This document shows, in pieces, positions 10,592 to 21,061 of a stretch of 39,500 bases of DNA (within the stretch, counting starts at the first letter, position 1; every line of letters starts with the position of its first letter). A program made the translations under genes and the position numbers. The DNA is from Gammaproteobacteria bacterium RBG_16_51_14 (GTDB lineage Bacteria; Pseudomonadota; Gammaproteobacteria; Eutrophobiales; Eutrophobiaceae). The notes under the pieces were generated by a model, which ran no database searches, had not been told where the DNA came from, and was given only the letters and a program-made list of their open reading frames with translations. The stretch lies in NCBI GenBank assembly GCA_001802375.1, contig MGXK01000055.1, positions 1-39,500 of the forward strand, given 5' to 3'.

Positions 10592-11005
10592 TTACCTGAC
10601 AGTGATGGTAATCCGTTCCGAGAACACCGGCGGGTCATGCGGGATATGGGCGGCATCCCCCATCAACAATTGCAGCGTATGCTGGCCAGGTGCCAGGGCA
10701 AGCTCGGTTTCAGTTTCGCCTTGCCCGTAATGTCGGTATTGCTGATTTGCGGGTATGGGCAGGTTCAGGGCTGGCAATTCGACATCAATAAGCAGATGAT
10801 GATGCCCCGTATTATCCGCATTGACCCAGGCAGGGGCTACGCTCATATTTTTCACTCCGAATTTGATGACAACAGGGTTGGTTACGGTTTCCCCTTCAGC
10901 AGGGGACAGGAAATAGACCACTGCATTGTCTGCTGCCGGGGTGCGTACAAAGATATTTGCCGCCAAGAGAACCGTGCAGGCGAATATAGATAACAGTCTG
11001 AGCAT
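10592..11005 (-). CDS. DUF4399 exported protein
   Basis: The product has an N-terminal signal peptide (MLRLLSIFACTVLLAANIFV, ending near PAA) and then a single DUF4399 domain: VYFLSPAEGETVTNPVVIKFGV, GHHHLLIDVELP and APGQHTLQLLMGDAAHIPH. The histidine-rich GHHHLLID stretch is typical of the family and might bind a metal. No function is established. The ATG at 11005 is chosen because it puts the signal peptide at the very start; a GTG at 11050 would add 15 residues. It faces gloA tail to tail with a 21-base gap and is divergent from the MMPL transporter gene. Confidence 0.75.
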   Translation of the reverse strand: MLRLLSIFACTVLLAANIFVRTPAADNAVVYFLSPAEGETVTNPVVIKFGVKNMSVAPAWVNADNTGHHHLLIDVELPALNLPIPANQQYRHYGQGETETELALAPGQHTLQLLMGDAAHIPHDPPVFSERITITVR

Positions 11006-11198
11006 CTGGCGTTCACCGGGTCGAACATGGATATTTTTCAGTATAACCACATTGTCCTAGCCTTGTTAAGTGAGGCTGACAGCGCAAGATGAACCGGTTT
11101 ATTCACGGAACACAAACTGTTTACAGTTGACGTAACTGCGAGAGTTTCAGAGAATCAGCGCTCTTATTGCCATGCCCAGTCCGGACGAATAAATAATA

Positions 11199-13697
11199 AT
11201 GACAATCTATTTTTCAAGATTCTATGAAGAACGGGTGCTCAAATACCCGCTGACTGTCCTGCTGTTACTGGCTTGTTTGCTGGCATATTTCAGTTGCTAT
11301 ATCCAGGATTTCAAGCTCGATGCCTCGGCTGATTCACTATTACTGGAAGACGATGAGGATCTGCGTATTTTCCGTGAAATGACTGAGCGGTATGAAACTA
11401 GGGAATTCCTGTTTGTCACGTTTACACCGAATGAAGATGTGTTTTCCGCTACATCATTGGCACAGATCAGGAATATACGCACTGAATTGAGACAACTGGA
11501 AAGAGTTGAATCAGTCACCACATTGATTGATATACCGCTGGTAAAGCAAGTCAAAGGCCAACTCTCTGAAGTTGCCAAAAACAAGCGAACGCTGGAAAGC
11601 AGTGATGTTGACATAGGCAAGGCAAGGAAGGAATTACTCAACAGTCCGATATTCTCTAATTTGATCATCAGCAAGGATGGACGTACTACTGCACTACAGA
11701 TAGACCTAAAAGAAGATAATACGTACCTGGAATTGCAAAAAAAGAAAAATCAACTGCTGTTAAAACGCAGGGATAAAACCCTGACGCAAGGCGAGAAATT
11801 ATTACTCGAGCAGACACTTGCCGACTATGATCTGGCCAAGACAAGGCTGGACCGGCTGAATCATCAGAATATCAAGGCTGTTCGTGCGATCATGAATAAA
11901 TACCGTGGTTACGGAACGTTGCATCTTGGTGGTGTGCCGATGATCGCCGATGACATGATTACCTTTGTCAAGAATGATTTGGTTGTCTTTGGCGTAGGTG
12001 TATTTATATTTCTGGTAGGTGTGTTGGCCATCATTTTCCGTCAGTTACGCTGGGTAGTATTGCCGCTTTTGAGTTGTATTTATGCCGTACTGATGATGAT
12101 CGGGTTGCTCGGCATGGTTGGATGGCGGGTGACGGTCATATCATCTAATTTTATTTCGTTGATGCTGATTATCACAATATCAATGAATATCCACCTGATT
12201 GTTCGTTATCGTCAGCTGTGCCAGGATATGCCTGATATCAGTCAGAGGGATTTGGTGTTATTTTCAACAAGGAAGATGGTGTGGCCCTGTCTGTATACCG
12301 CGCTGACGACGATTATGGCATTCTGTTCACTTGTCTATTGCGATATCAAGCCGGTAATCGATTTTGGCTGGATGATGACAATCGGTCTCACGGTCACCTT
12401 TCTGACTTCCTTTTTCCTGTTTCCGGTAATGCTCGTGATGCTGCCGAAATCCAAATCAACAACCTATCAGGGCAGCCAATTCAAGTTTACCACCAGACTT
12501 GCCTCATTCACGCAGCGACACGGTGTGATGGTATTGGGCATATCTGCCGTGCTGGTTGTCGCCAGTGCCATTGGCATCACCCGCCTGGAGGTTGAAAACA
12601 GTTTTATAAATTACTTCAGCAACGATACTGAAATCTACCAGGGTTTGAAACTCATTGATGACAAGCTGGGGGGGACCTCACCCCTGGATATCATTCTGAC
12701 GTTTGATGAAGATGCAGGGCATTCTGTATCCGGAGATGGAACCTTGCCATCCGGAGAGGAAGAGGATTTTGATGATCTCTCTGCCTTGTTTGGGAACATT
12801 GAAACCAATCAGGAGGATATGTGGTTTACCCCTGACAAGCTCGATGTAATAAAGAAGGTCCATGATTATCTCAATAGTCTCCCTGCCATCGGCAAGGTAC
12901 TCTCCCTTGCCTCTATCATCCGTGTTGGAGAGGATATTAATAAGGGGGATTTTGATGCATTTGAACTGGCCATTGTCTACAAAAGGATGCCTGAAGAGCT
13001 CAAGGCCAGCATGATTGACCCCTACATCTCAATCGAGAAGAATGAGGCCAGAATCAATATTAGGGTCCTCGATTCCCTGAAAGATCTGCGGCGCAAGGAA
13101 TTACTCGAACAAATACATTCTGACTTGACAGGGAAAATGGGTCTGGCCGAGAAGAATGTCAAAATTACCGGTCTGCTGGTATTGTATAACAATATGCTAC
13201 AGAGCCTGTTCCGCTCCCAGATCCTGACTCTGGGTATTGTCATGGCAGGGATTGCCGTAATGCTGCTGGTGTTGTTCCGCTCGGTATCACTTGCCATTAT
13301 CGGTATCATTCCCAATCTAATCGCGGCAGGTGCCATCCTGGGGTTGATGGGACTCCTGAAAATACCGCTGGATATGATGACAATAACGATTGCCTCGATC
13401 ACCATCGGTATTGCGGTGGACAACAGCATCCACTACATCTACCGGTTTCGTGAAGAGTTCCCTAAAACTCATGACTATATCGAAACAATGCATTATTGCC
13501 ACGCCAATATCGGAAACGCCGTGTTTTATACTGCTGTTACCATCATCGCCGGCTTTTCTATCCTGGTGCTGTCCAATTTCATACCAACCATCTATTTTGG
13601 CATCCTGACGGCACTCGCCATGTTTATTGCCCTGCTGGCAGCGTTGACCCTGTTGCCAAAACTGATCCTTATCTGGAAACCTTTTCCCCAGGGTTAG
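11199..13697 (+). CDS. MMPL/RND-superfamily transporter
   Basis: The 832-residue inner-membrane protein has the RND plan duplicated: one helix (YPLTVLLLLACLLAYFSC), a large periplasmic loop, five helices, then the same again. The second half ends in TIASITIGIAVDNSIHYIYRFREE, the usual MMPL helix-4 region with charged residues. Proteins of this type (HAE-3/MMPL, including HpnN) move lipids or other hydrophobic compounds using the proton gradient. The second loop has an acidic stretch near residues 502-545. It is followed by an MlaC-type gene, an arrangement like hpnN/hpnM, so the cargo may be a lipid handed between the two. The family is clear; the substrate is inferred. Confidence 0.85.
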   Translation: MTIYFSRFYEERVLKYPLTVLLLLACLLAYFSCYIQDFKLDASADSLLLEDDEDLRIFREMTERYETREFLFVTFTPNEDVFSATSLAQIRNIRTELRQLERVESVTTLIDIPLVKQVKGQLSEVAKNKRTLESSDVDIGKARKELLNSPIFSNLIISKDGRTTALQIDLKEDNTYLELQKKKNQLLLKRRDKTLTQGEKLLLEQTLADYDLAKTRLDRLNHQNIKAVRAIMNKYRGYGTLHLGGVPMIADDMITFVKNDLVVFGVGVFIFLVGVLAIIFRQLRWVVLPLLSCIYAVLMMIGLLGMVGWRVTVISSNFISLMLIITISMNIHLIVRYRQLCQDMPDISQRDLVLFSTRKMVWPCLYTALTTIMAFCSLVYCDIKPVIDFGWMMTIGLTVTFLTSFFLFPVMLVMLPKSKSTTYQGSQFKFTTRLASFTQRHGVMVLGISAVLVVASAIGITRLEVENSFINYFSNDTEIYQGLKLIDDKLGGTSPLDIILTFDEDAGHSVSGDGTLPSGEEEDFDDLSALFGNIETNQEDMWFTPDKLDVIKKVHDYLNSLPAIGKVLSLASIIRVGEDINKGDFDAFELAIVYKRMPEELKASMIDPYISIEKNEARINIRVLDSLKDLRRKELLEQIHSDLTGKMGLAEKNVKITGLLVLYNNMLQSLFRSQILTLGIVMAGIAVMLLVLFRSVSLAIIGIIPNLIAAGAILGLMGLLKIPLDMMTITIASITIGIAVDNSIHYIYRFREEFPKTHDYIETMHYCHANIGNAVFYTAVTIIAGFSILVLSNFIPTIYFGILTALAMFIALLAALTLLPKLILIWKPFPQG

Positions 13698-14011
13698 TTG
13701 TGTGGGGAGACATGAGAATCCTTGATATTCAGGTAATTAGCAGGAAATTCTTAAAAAGCATCCAGCATAGGTTACAGACAATATTCCTGGCTTTAATGAT
13801 GACGGGTGGTAAATAGCTTTCTTAACGAGATTGATCTAAATTACAATATGTTCAAAGCCTAATTCATGATGAATGATCAACATGCAGGTTTCCGTGTTCC
13901 TTGATGGAAACGCGGATTTCGAGTCTTCTGCAGGGCAATAAATAATGTATTATGAACTGATAAGGACCGATTCTGGTCGACAACAAGCAGAAGCCAAGTA
14001 GAGGTTTAACT
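13698..14011. other. Spacer between MMPL and mlaC-type genes
   Basis: These 314 bases hold no credible gene. The only structure noticed is an imperfect hairpin at about 13888-13911 (GTTTCC paired with GGAAAC) without a T-run. The region probably contains the promoter of the mlaC-type gene, but I cannot pick a clear one. Confidence 0.5.
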
Positions 14012-14638
14012 ATGAATGTCAGATTTCCAATTATCCTGATGATGTCGTTGTTCATCGTGTCTGGACTTGTCCGGGCGAATGCACAATCTGCTGAAGATAT
14101 CGTCAAATCGACAGCTGATCAGGTGATCAAGAAGATTGCAGAAAATCGTGCTGGTCTGGATGCACATCCGGAACAGCTTTACGATCTCATAAACGATCTT
14201 GTCATACCGCATTTTGATTTTACTAGTATGTCCAAATGGGTACTGGGCAATAACTGGCGGCAGGCATCGGATGAACAGCGGGCGAAATTTGTAAACGAAT
14301 TCAGGACATTGCTGGTGCGTACCTACGCCAGGGCGTTACTTGAGTATTCAGATCAGCAAATCAACTATTTACCTGTTCAAAGCGATCCGAATTCAAATCT
14401 CGTTGTCGTTAAAACAGAAGTCCAGTCGACAGGTTCACCCCCGGTGCCAATTGACTATCGCATGCATGTAAGCAACGGAGGATGGAAGGTGGTTGACGTC
14501 ATTGTTGACGGGATAAGTCTGATTGCGACCTATCGTGGATCATTCGCCTCGGAAATCAGGAAAAACGGGATTGATGCACTGATAAACAAATTAACTGAAC
14601 GCAATGAAACGCGTGTCAGTGCAATATCGGCTGATTGA
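14012..14638 (+). CDS. mlaC: MlaC/Ttg2D-family periplasmic phospholipid-binding protein
   Basis: The 208-residue protein has a signal peptide (MNVRFPIILMMSLFIVSGL, cleavage near ANA). The mature part is the MlaC/Ttg2D domain: YDLINDLVIPHFDFTSMSKWVLG, FVNEFRTLLVRTYARALLEY and VDGISLIATYRGSFASEIRK. MlaC carries phospholipid across the periplasm between outer-membrane MlaA and the inner-membrane MlaFEDB complex. HpnM of hopanoid systems belongs to the same family. Its place just before ibaG-murA is where mlaC sits in Pseudomonas. Here mlaF, mlaE and mlaD are absent from its upstream side and an MMPL transporter takes their place, so the partner may differ. Confidence 0.88.
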   Translation: MNVRFPIILMMSLFIVSGLVRANAQSAEDIVKSTADQVIKKIAENRAGLDAHPEQLYDLINDLVIPHFDFTSMSKWVLGNNWRQASDEQRAKFVNEFRTLLVRTYARALLEYSDQQINYLPVQSDPNSNLVVVKTEVQSTGSPPVPIDYRMHVSNGGWKVVDVIVDGISLIATYRGSFASEIRKNGIDALINKLTERNETRVSAISAD

Positions 14639-14873
14639 TTGCGTATCTGGAGAAGATCGGGGGTGCCGAACGGTTTTCATCATCTCATTCGAGCTGTCGT
14701 ATCAGGTTGCATGCAAAACACACAAAGGAAGTATCTGATAACCTTGCAGGCCTGCTAAATCATAGCCTTCCACTGCTGATGGTTGCATTTCAAGGAACTC
14801 GGTCAGCCATTGTTTATTTGCAGCATTATAACCATGATAAAATTCCTCCATCTCTGGTCTGCAATATAGATAT

Positions 14874-15125
14874 ATGGAAATTGACAGCATTAAAAGGCTG
14901 ATTGAATCAGGCATACCAGGAAGCCAGGTTGCAGTCAGTGGTGATGGTACTCATTTTCAGGCACGTGTCGTCTGTGATGTGTTTGCCGGAAAGACAATGG
15001 TGCAGCAGCATCAGCTTGTCTATGAAGCGCTTGGCGATAAGGTGGGAACGGAAATTCACGCCCTTTCCATCGAGACGTATACGACTGAAGAGTGGGCAGG
15101 AAGAAAACAGCCCAGGGTGCCCTGA
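14874..15125 (+). CDS. ibaG: BolA-family protein IbaG
   Basis: The 83-residue protein is a BolA/YrbA-type factor. It contains VSGDGTHFQARVVCDVFAGKTMVQQHQLVYEALGDK with the conserved helix-turn and RQH-like region, followed by IHALSIETYT. IbaG-type proteins bind iron-sulfur clusters with monothiol glutaredoxins and have been linked to acid stress. It lies 26 bases before murA, as in most gammaproteobacteria. The preceding 235 bases, where mlaB would be expected, contain no recognised gene. Confidence 0.93.
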   Translation: MEIDSIKRLIESGIPGSQVAVSGDGTHFQARVVCDVFAGKTMVQQHQLVYEALGDKVGTEIHALSIETYTTEEWAGRKQPRVP

Positions 15126-15148
15126 ACTGTTTACTGCTGATATGATAG

Positions 15149-16411
<1,263 letters not shown>

Positions 16412-16531
16412 CAGCGTTGTTCCGGTCTTTCAGCAAAAACTTTTCCGGTTTATTTATATCTACTGTATCCTGTATCACAAGCAGCAGGGCCAGCATTCCG
16501 GGACTGGCACGAATATCAATATCGTTTACCC

Positions 16532-17173
16532 ATGTCTGATGTAATTACAATCGCAGTATCGAAAGGTCGCATATTCAAGGAGACAATGCCATTATTGTCT
16601 ACACTGGGTATTCGTCCTGTGGATGATCCGGAGACCTCGCGAAAACTGGTACTGCAGACCAATCACGCAAATATCCGGATTATCATTATCCGGGCAACCG
16701 ATGTTCCAACCTATGTTGAATATGGTGCGGCTGATATGGGCATCGCAGGCAAGGATGTCCTGATGGAATATGCCGGTGACAGCTTGTATGAACCACTGGA
16801 TCTCGGTATTGCAAAATGCAAAATGGTGCTTGCCGGTCCGGTTGATTCAATAATCAGGGAAGGTCGTCCCCGGGTAGCCACCAAGTATGTCAATACAACA
16901 CGGAATTATTTTGCTGATCAGGGCCGGCAAGTCGAGCTAATCAAGCTTTATGGCTCTATGGAACTGGCCCCGCTGCTGGGTCTGGCTGACTGGATAGTTG
17001 ATCTGGTGGATACGGGAAATACATTAAAGGCAAATGGTCTGGAACCGCTGGAGACAATAATGGATATCAGTTCCAGGCTCATAGTGAACAAGGCTGCCAT
17101 GAAAATGAAACACGGATTGCTAAAACCCGTTATCGAACAGCTGGCGGAGGCGGTTACAAAGCAATGCAGATAA
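16532..17173 (+). CDS. hisG: ATP phosphoribosyltransferase, short form
   Basis: HisG joins ATP and PRPP in the first step of histidine synthesis. At 213 residues it lacks the C-terminal regulatory domain of the long form, so it should need the HisZ partner for activity and feedback control; hisZ is not in the window. Visible blocks are [13 protein letters not shown], the [13 protein letters not shown] region, the [24 protein letters not shown] segment including the PRPP-binding loop, and the end [11 protein letters not shown]. Its last bases overlap the hisD start by ten. Confidence 0.97.
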   Translation: MSDVITIAVSKGRIFKETMPLLSTLGIRPVDDPETSRKLVLQTNHANIRIIIIRATDVPTYVEYGAADMGIAGKDVLMEYAGDSLYEPLDLGIAKCKMVLAGPVDSIIREGRPRVATKYVNTTRNYFADQGRQVELIKLYGSMELAPLLGLADWIVDLVDTGNTLKANGLEPLETIMDISSRLIVNKAAMKMKHGLLKPVIEQLAEAVTKQCR

Positions 17174-18462
17174 GGCGATTAAACAGCAGTGATCCCGGGT
17201 TTGAACAGGATTTTGTTGCCCTTTTATCCGGTAGCGATGAACCTGATGCGGCTGTCACAGATACAGTCAGGTCAGTTCTCAGGAATATTCGTGAACGTGG
17301 TGATAAAGCACTGGTGGAATATACGAACCGTTTTGACCAACGGGATGTATCAATAGATGAACTGGAGTTGTCAGAACAAACCGTAACAGCGGCAGTCGAT
17401 GCCATCGCGCCGGAATTGAAACAGGGGCTTGAACAGGCTGCAATGCGGATCCGCAGTTACCATGAGCGCCAGAAACTGGAATCCTGGTCGTATAAAGATA
17501 GGGATGGGACCTTGCTCGGACAGCAGGTCACGCCACTCGTCAGTGTTGGTGTTTATGTGCCGGGCGGCAAGGCGGCATATCCCTCCTCCGTTCTGATGAA
17601 TGTTGTCCCTGCCAAAGTGGCCGGTGTCAATAACATTATTATGGTGGTCCCGGCGCCAAAAGGGGAGATCAATCCTCTGGTACTGGCAGCGGCATCCATC
17701 GCGGGTGTTACCCGGGCGTTTTCCATAGGTGGCGCCCAGGCGGTTGCCGCACTTGCCTATGGTACCGAGACCATACCACGGGTCGATAAGATTGTAGGGC
17801 CAGGTAATATTTATGTTGCAACGGCCAAACGCATGGTCTTTGGAACCGTGGGCATCGATATGATTGCAGGCCCGTCCGAGGTGCTGATTATCAGTGACGG
17901 GGGATCCAGTCCGGACTGGATAGCAATGGACCTGTTTGCCCAGGCAGAACATGATGAGGATGCCTGCGCCATCCTGATTTCTCCGGATAATGAATTTCTG
18001 GACAGTGTTGCCGCAAGTATTCAACATCTGTTGCCGGAGATGGATCGTGCCGGGATCATCGAGCAGTCGTTGCAGAAAAACGGGGCCCTGATTCAGGTCA
18101 GGGACCTGCGCGAGGCGATTGATATCAGCAACCGGGTTGCTCCCGAACATCTGGAGCTTTCGGTGGCAGACCCGGAGGCATTATTGACGGGGATCCGGCA
18201 TGCCGGGGCCATTTTCATGGGGTATTACACAGCAGAAGCCCTGGGTGACTACTGTGCAGGGCCAAATCATGTTTTACCAACGGCAAGAACGGCACGCTTT
18301 TCGTCACCCCTTGGGGTGTACGACTTCCAGAAAAGGTCCTCATTGATTATGTGCAGTGATCAGTCAGCCTCCGGTCTTGCGAAAACAGCATCCGTTCTGG
18401 CCCGTGGCGAGGGATTGACTGCGCATGCCCGATCCGCGGAGTTCCGCATCAAGGGATCGTAA
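17164..18462 (+). CDS. hisD: Histidinol dehydrogenase
   Basis: HisD oxidises histidinol to histidine in two NAD-dependent steps using bound zinc. The 432-residue protein contains [48 protein letters not shown], the active region [16 protein letters not shown], and [26 protein letters not shown] with a zinc ligand. It overlaps hisG by ten bases, suggesting coupled translation. About 200 bases separate it from hisC, so that gene may have its own promoter. Confidence 0.98.
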   Translation: MQIRRLNSSDPGFEQDFVALLSGSDEPDAAVTDTVRSVLRNIRERGDKALVEYTNRFDQRDVSIDELELSEQTVTAAVDAIAPELKQGLEQAAMRIRSYHERQKLESWSYKDRDGTLLGQQVTPLVSVGVYVPGGKAAYPSSVLMNVVPAKVAGVNNIIMVVPAPKGEINPLVLAAASIAGVTRAFSIGGAQAVAALAYGTETIPRVDKIVGPGNIYVATAKRMVFGTVGIDMIAGPSEVLIISDGGSSPDWIAMDLFAQAEHDEDACAILISPDNEFLDSVAASIQHLLPEMDRAGIIEQSLQKNGALIQVRDLREAIDISNRVAPEHLELSVADPEALLTGIRHAGAIFMGYYTAEALGDYCAGPNHVLPTARTARFSSPLGVYDFQKRSSLIMCSDQSASGLAKTASVLARGEGLTAHARSAEFRIKGS

Positions 18463-18663
18463 GGGAAATGGATCCGCGACCTCTGCGGTTAATGAATAAA
18501 ACGGATGGAAGCCACAGGGAAACAGTTTTCACAAAGAAAATGGAACAGGAATGACGGGTTAATGGTACTAACGGGCGGTAACTGGCTGTTTTTTTTGGTT
18601 CAATCTGAACATTCGTTTTCTCTTTCTACCCGCCGTGTACTCAGTGGCTGAACTATTCCTGCC

Positions 18664-19746
18664 GTGAACGCAAAAGAAAAAGTCGAGCGCTGGATCCGGC
18701 CGTCGATATTGGCCTCATCCGCCTATAAAGTGCCTGCTTCGGCCGGGTTGATCAAGCTGGATGCGATGGAAAATCCTTATCCCTGGCCTGAGGAAATCAA
18801 GCAGGCATGGCTGGATGAACTTCGAAGTGTCGACCTGAATCGCTACCCGGATGCATGTCCTGAAAGGCTGAAGGGGCATCTGCGCCAGATAATGAAATTG
18901 CCGCCTTCGATGCCGATCCTGCTCGGCAACGGGTCTGACGAGATTATTCAGATCCTGGCACTGGCCATGGCGCAGAAGGACCGGGTATTCCTGGCACCGG
19001 AACCCGGGTTCGTGATGTATCGTGTGATCGCCGAAACGGCCGGGGCAAGGTTTATTGGGGTCCCCTTGCGGGAGGATTTCTCTCTGGATCGGGATGCCAT
19101 GCTCAAAGCGGTTCAACAACATCAGCCTGCACTGGTCTTTCTGGCCTGTCCCAATAATCCGACCGGAAATCTGTTTGATCAGGATGCCATCCATGCGGTA
19201 ACCAGGGCAGCACCGGGATTGGTAATCATGGATGAGGCTTATTATGCCTTTGCCGGGAAAAGCTTTGCAGATTACCTGGGCCAATACGACAATCTTCTGG
19301 TTATGCGGACCTTGTCCAAACTGGGCCTTGCCGGGTTACGTCTCGGGTTACTAGCCGGACCAGATTGCTGGTTGCATGAACTGGAAAAGGTTAGATTGCC
19401 TTACAACATCAACAGCCTTACGCAGAAGAGTGTCGAATTTATCTGTCAGCATTACCAGATACTGGAACAACAGGTGCAGCAGATACGGCAGGACAGGGAA
19501 AAAATGCTGGTTTCAATGTCAAACCTTCCCAAGATACATGTGTGGCCAAGCCAGGCGAATTTTATCCTGTTTCGGGTGCTTGGGGAAAATGCCGGCTTCG
19601 TCTTTACCGGTCTGAAAATGCGCGGGATTTTGATAAAAAATCTGCATGGCAGCCATGCCATGCTGCAGGATTGTCTACGGGTTACGGTGGGTACAGAAGA
19701 GGAAAACAGCCGGTTTATGGATGCCCTGGCCGAAGTTGCCGGTTGA
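18664..19746 (+). CDS. hisC: Histidinol-phosphate aminotransferase
   Basis: HisC is a pyridoxal-phosphate enzyme converting imidazole acetol phosphate to histidinol phosphate. The 360-residue protein shows LDAMENPYPWPE, LLGNGSDEIIQILALA, CPNNPTGN, MDEAYYAFAG and MRTLSKLGLAGLRLG, in which Lys219 should hold the cofactor. The start is a GTG at 18664; the first conserved residues follow soon after. The 201-base gap before it has a T-run near 18588-18596 and a small GTTCA/TGAAC inverted repeat, but I see no firm terminator or promoter. Confidence 0.96.
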   Translation: MNAKEKVERWIRPSILASSAYKVPASAGLIKLDAMENPYPWPEEIKQAWLDELRSVDLNRYPDACPERLKGHLRQIMKLPPSMPILLGNGSDEIIQILALAMAQKDRVFLAPEPGFVMYRVIAETAGARFIGVPLREDFSLDRDAMLKAVQQHQPALVFLACPNNPTGNLFDQDAIHAVTRAAPGLVIMDEAYYAFAGKSFADYLGQYDNLLVMRTLSKLGLAGLRLGLLAGPDCWLHELEKVRLPYNINSLTQKSVEFICQHYQILEQQVQQIRQDREKMLVSMSNLPKIHVWPSQANFILFRVLGENAGFVFTGLKMRGILIKNLHGSHAMLQDCLRVTVGTEEENSRFMDALAEVAG

Positions 19747-19756
19747 TATTGACTTG

Positions 19757-20923
19757 TTACCTGAGTTCAAGCGGGGGTCTTTGTGCGACTTTTGCCCGCA
19801 GCGTATGTTGTTCCCAACCTCTCAATAGAGTGACTTCAATATCCATACCCGGATTTAATCCTGTGATGAGCTGAATTGCCTGCTGCGGTTCGGAGGTGGG
19901 TTGTCCTCCCAGACTGATGATGATATCTCCGGGAATAATCCCGGCCAGTTCAGCAGGTCCTCCCTGCAGAACGGCAGCCACCTGTATGCCCCCATGAACC
20001 AGACCGGTTGCCTCGATGATATCAGGTGACAGAAGTTGTGCCTCAATACCCAACCAACCCCGGACGATGCGGCCATTTTTGATGATCTGTTGCATTATAT
20101 CGGCAGCCTGGTTGATTGGTGTTGCAAAACCGATTCCCTGTGAACCGCCACTGTTTGAAATGATCGCAGTATTGATTCCTATCAGTCTGCCATCGGCTGT
20201 GATCAGGGCTCCACCTGAATTACCGGGATTGATATCGGCGTCAGTCTGGATAAAGTCCTCGAAGGTGGTTATGCCGAGCCGCTTGCGTCCGGTTGCACTG
20301 ATAATCCCCTGGGTGACTGTCTGGCCAAAATCGTACGGATTCCCGATCGCAAGCACAACATCACCGATCCTGATCCGTGATGAATCGCCGATCGGTATGC
20401 CAGGCAGGCCATCCATGGTGATGTGCAGCACTGCCAGGTCAGTATCCGGGTCAGTACCGACAACACGAGCATCGATCTGACGTCCGTCACGCAGGGTAAC
20501 CTGTATAATATCCGCATCCTTTATCACATGGGCATTCGTCAGTATGTATCCATCCCTGTTCATAATCACGCCAGAACCCAGGTTGTTGCTACGTCTTTGC
20601 TCCGGTTCCGGTGCAGCGTCACCAAAAAACCGCCGGAACACCGGATCCTGCAACAAGGGATGGCTTGCTTGCCCATACACCCTGCCGGCATAAACGTTAA
20701 CAACAGCAGGTGCAGTCAGTGCCACTGCAGCCTGGTAGGAGATCACCCCCTGGTGTGGTCCGGATTCTCCACTGCCAGGCAATGAACGTATGGTCTGTCC
20801 GGGTTGTAAATTTTCCGATCCAGCAGGGATAAGCTGTTGACGCAGCAAGAGAAACAGGCAGGCTACTGCCAGTCCCAACAGGACGTATTGGATGAAAAAT
20901 TTTACTGTTTCCCTGATCTGCAT
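19757..20923 (-). CDS. DegS/AlgW-type HtrA serine protease
   Basis: The 388-residue protein has an N-terminal membrane anchor (FFIQYVLLGLAVACLFLLL), a trypsin-like domain and one PDZ domain. The catalytic triad is visible as His in TNAHVIKDAD, Asp in DPDTDLAVLHI and Ser in NPGNSGGALI. One PDZ plus an anchor matches DegS/AlgW, which sense misfolded outer-membrane proteins and cut the anti-sigma factor RseA/MucA. The position beside hisC matches AlgW in Pseudomonas. The ATG at 20923 is chosen because it puts the membrane anchor at the N-terminus; the frame stays open another 107 codons upstream without protein-like sequence. The stop lies 11 bases from the convergent hisC end. Confidence 0.93.
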   Translation of the reverse strand: MQIRETVKFFIQYVLLGLAVACLFLLLRQQLIPAGSENLQPGQTIRSLPGSGESGPHQGVISYQAAVALTAPAVVNVYAGRVYGQASHPLLQDPVFRRFFGDAAPEPEQRRSNNLGSGVIMNRDGYILTNAHVIKDADIIQVTLRDGRQIDARVVGTDPDTDLAVLHITMDGLPGIPIGDSSRIRIGDVVLAIGNPYDFGQTVTQGIISATGRKRLGITTFEDFIQTDADINPGNSGGALITADGRLIGINTAIISNSGGSQGIGFATPINQAADIMQQIIKNGRIVRGWLGIEAQLLSPDIIEATGLVHGGIQVAAVLQGGPAELAGIIPGDIIISLGGQPTSEPQQAIQLITGLNPGMDIEVTLLRGWEQHTLRAKVAQRPPLELR

Positions 20924-20982
20924 TAAAAAATTATCCGGATTTCTTTCATATGCCAGTTGAAGTGAGGTCACAATTGTTGGTA

Positions 20983-20998
20983 AAGTTAAGTTTAACTT
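20983..20998. promoter_or_regulatory. 16-bp palindrome between protease gene and petA
   Basis: AAGTTAA-GT-TTAACTT is a perfect inverted repeat. It lies in the 138-base gap between the divergent degS-type and petA starts, about 60 bases from the protease start and about 64 bases from the petA start. The shape fits a dimeric regulator site. No regulator can be named. Confidence 0.4.
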
Positions 20999-21061
20999 AT
21001 CATGTCGCACTGCCGATACGTTGATCTGTAATACAGCCGCTGTGCTGTCTGGGGAATAATA

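Noticed and set aside
14635-14914. Open frames on both strands between mlaC and ibaG as possible small genes
   Set aside because: Neither matches MlaB or another known family, and they overlap each other in an intergenic setting.
18588-18610. T-run with a small GTTCA/TGAAC repeat after hisD as a terminator
   Set aside because: The repeat lies after the T-run and no stable stem directly precedes it.
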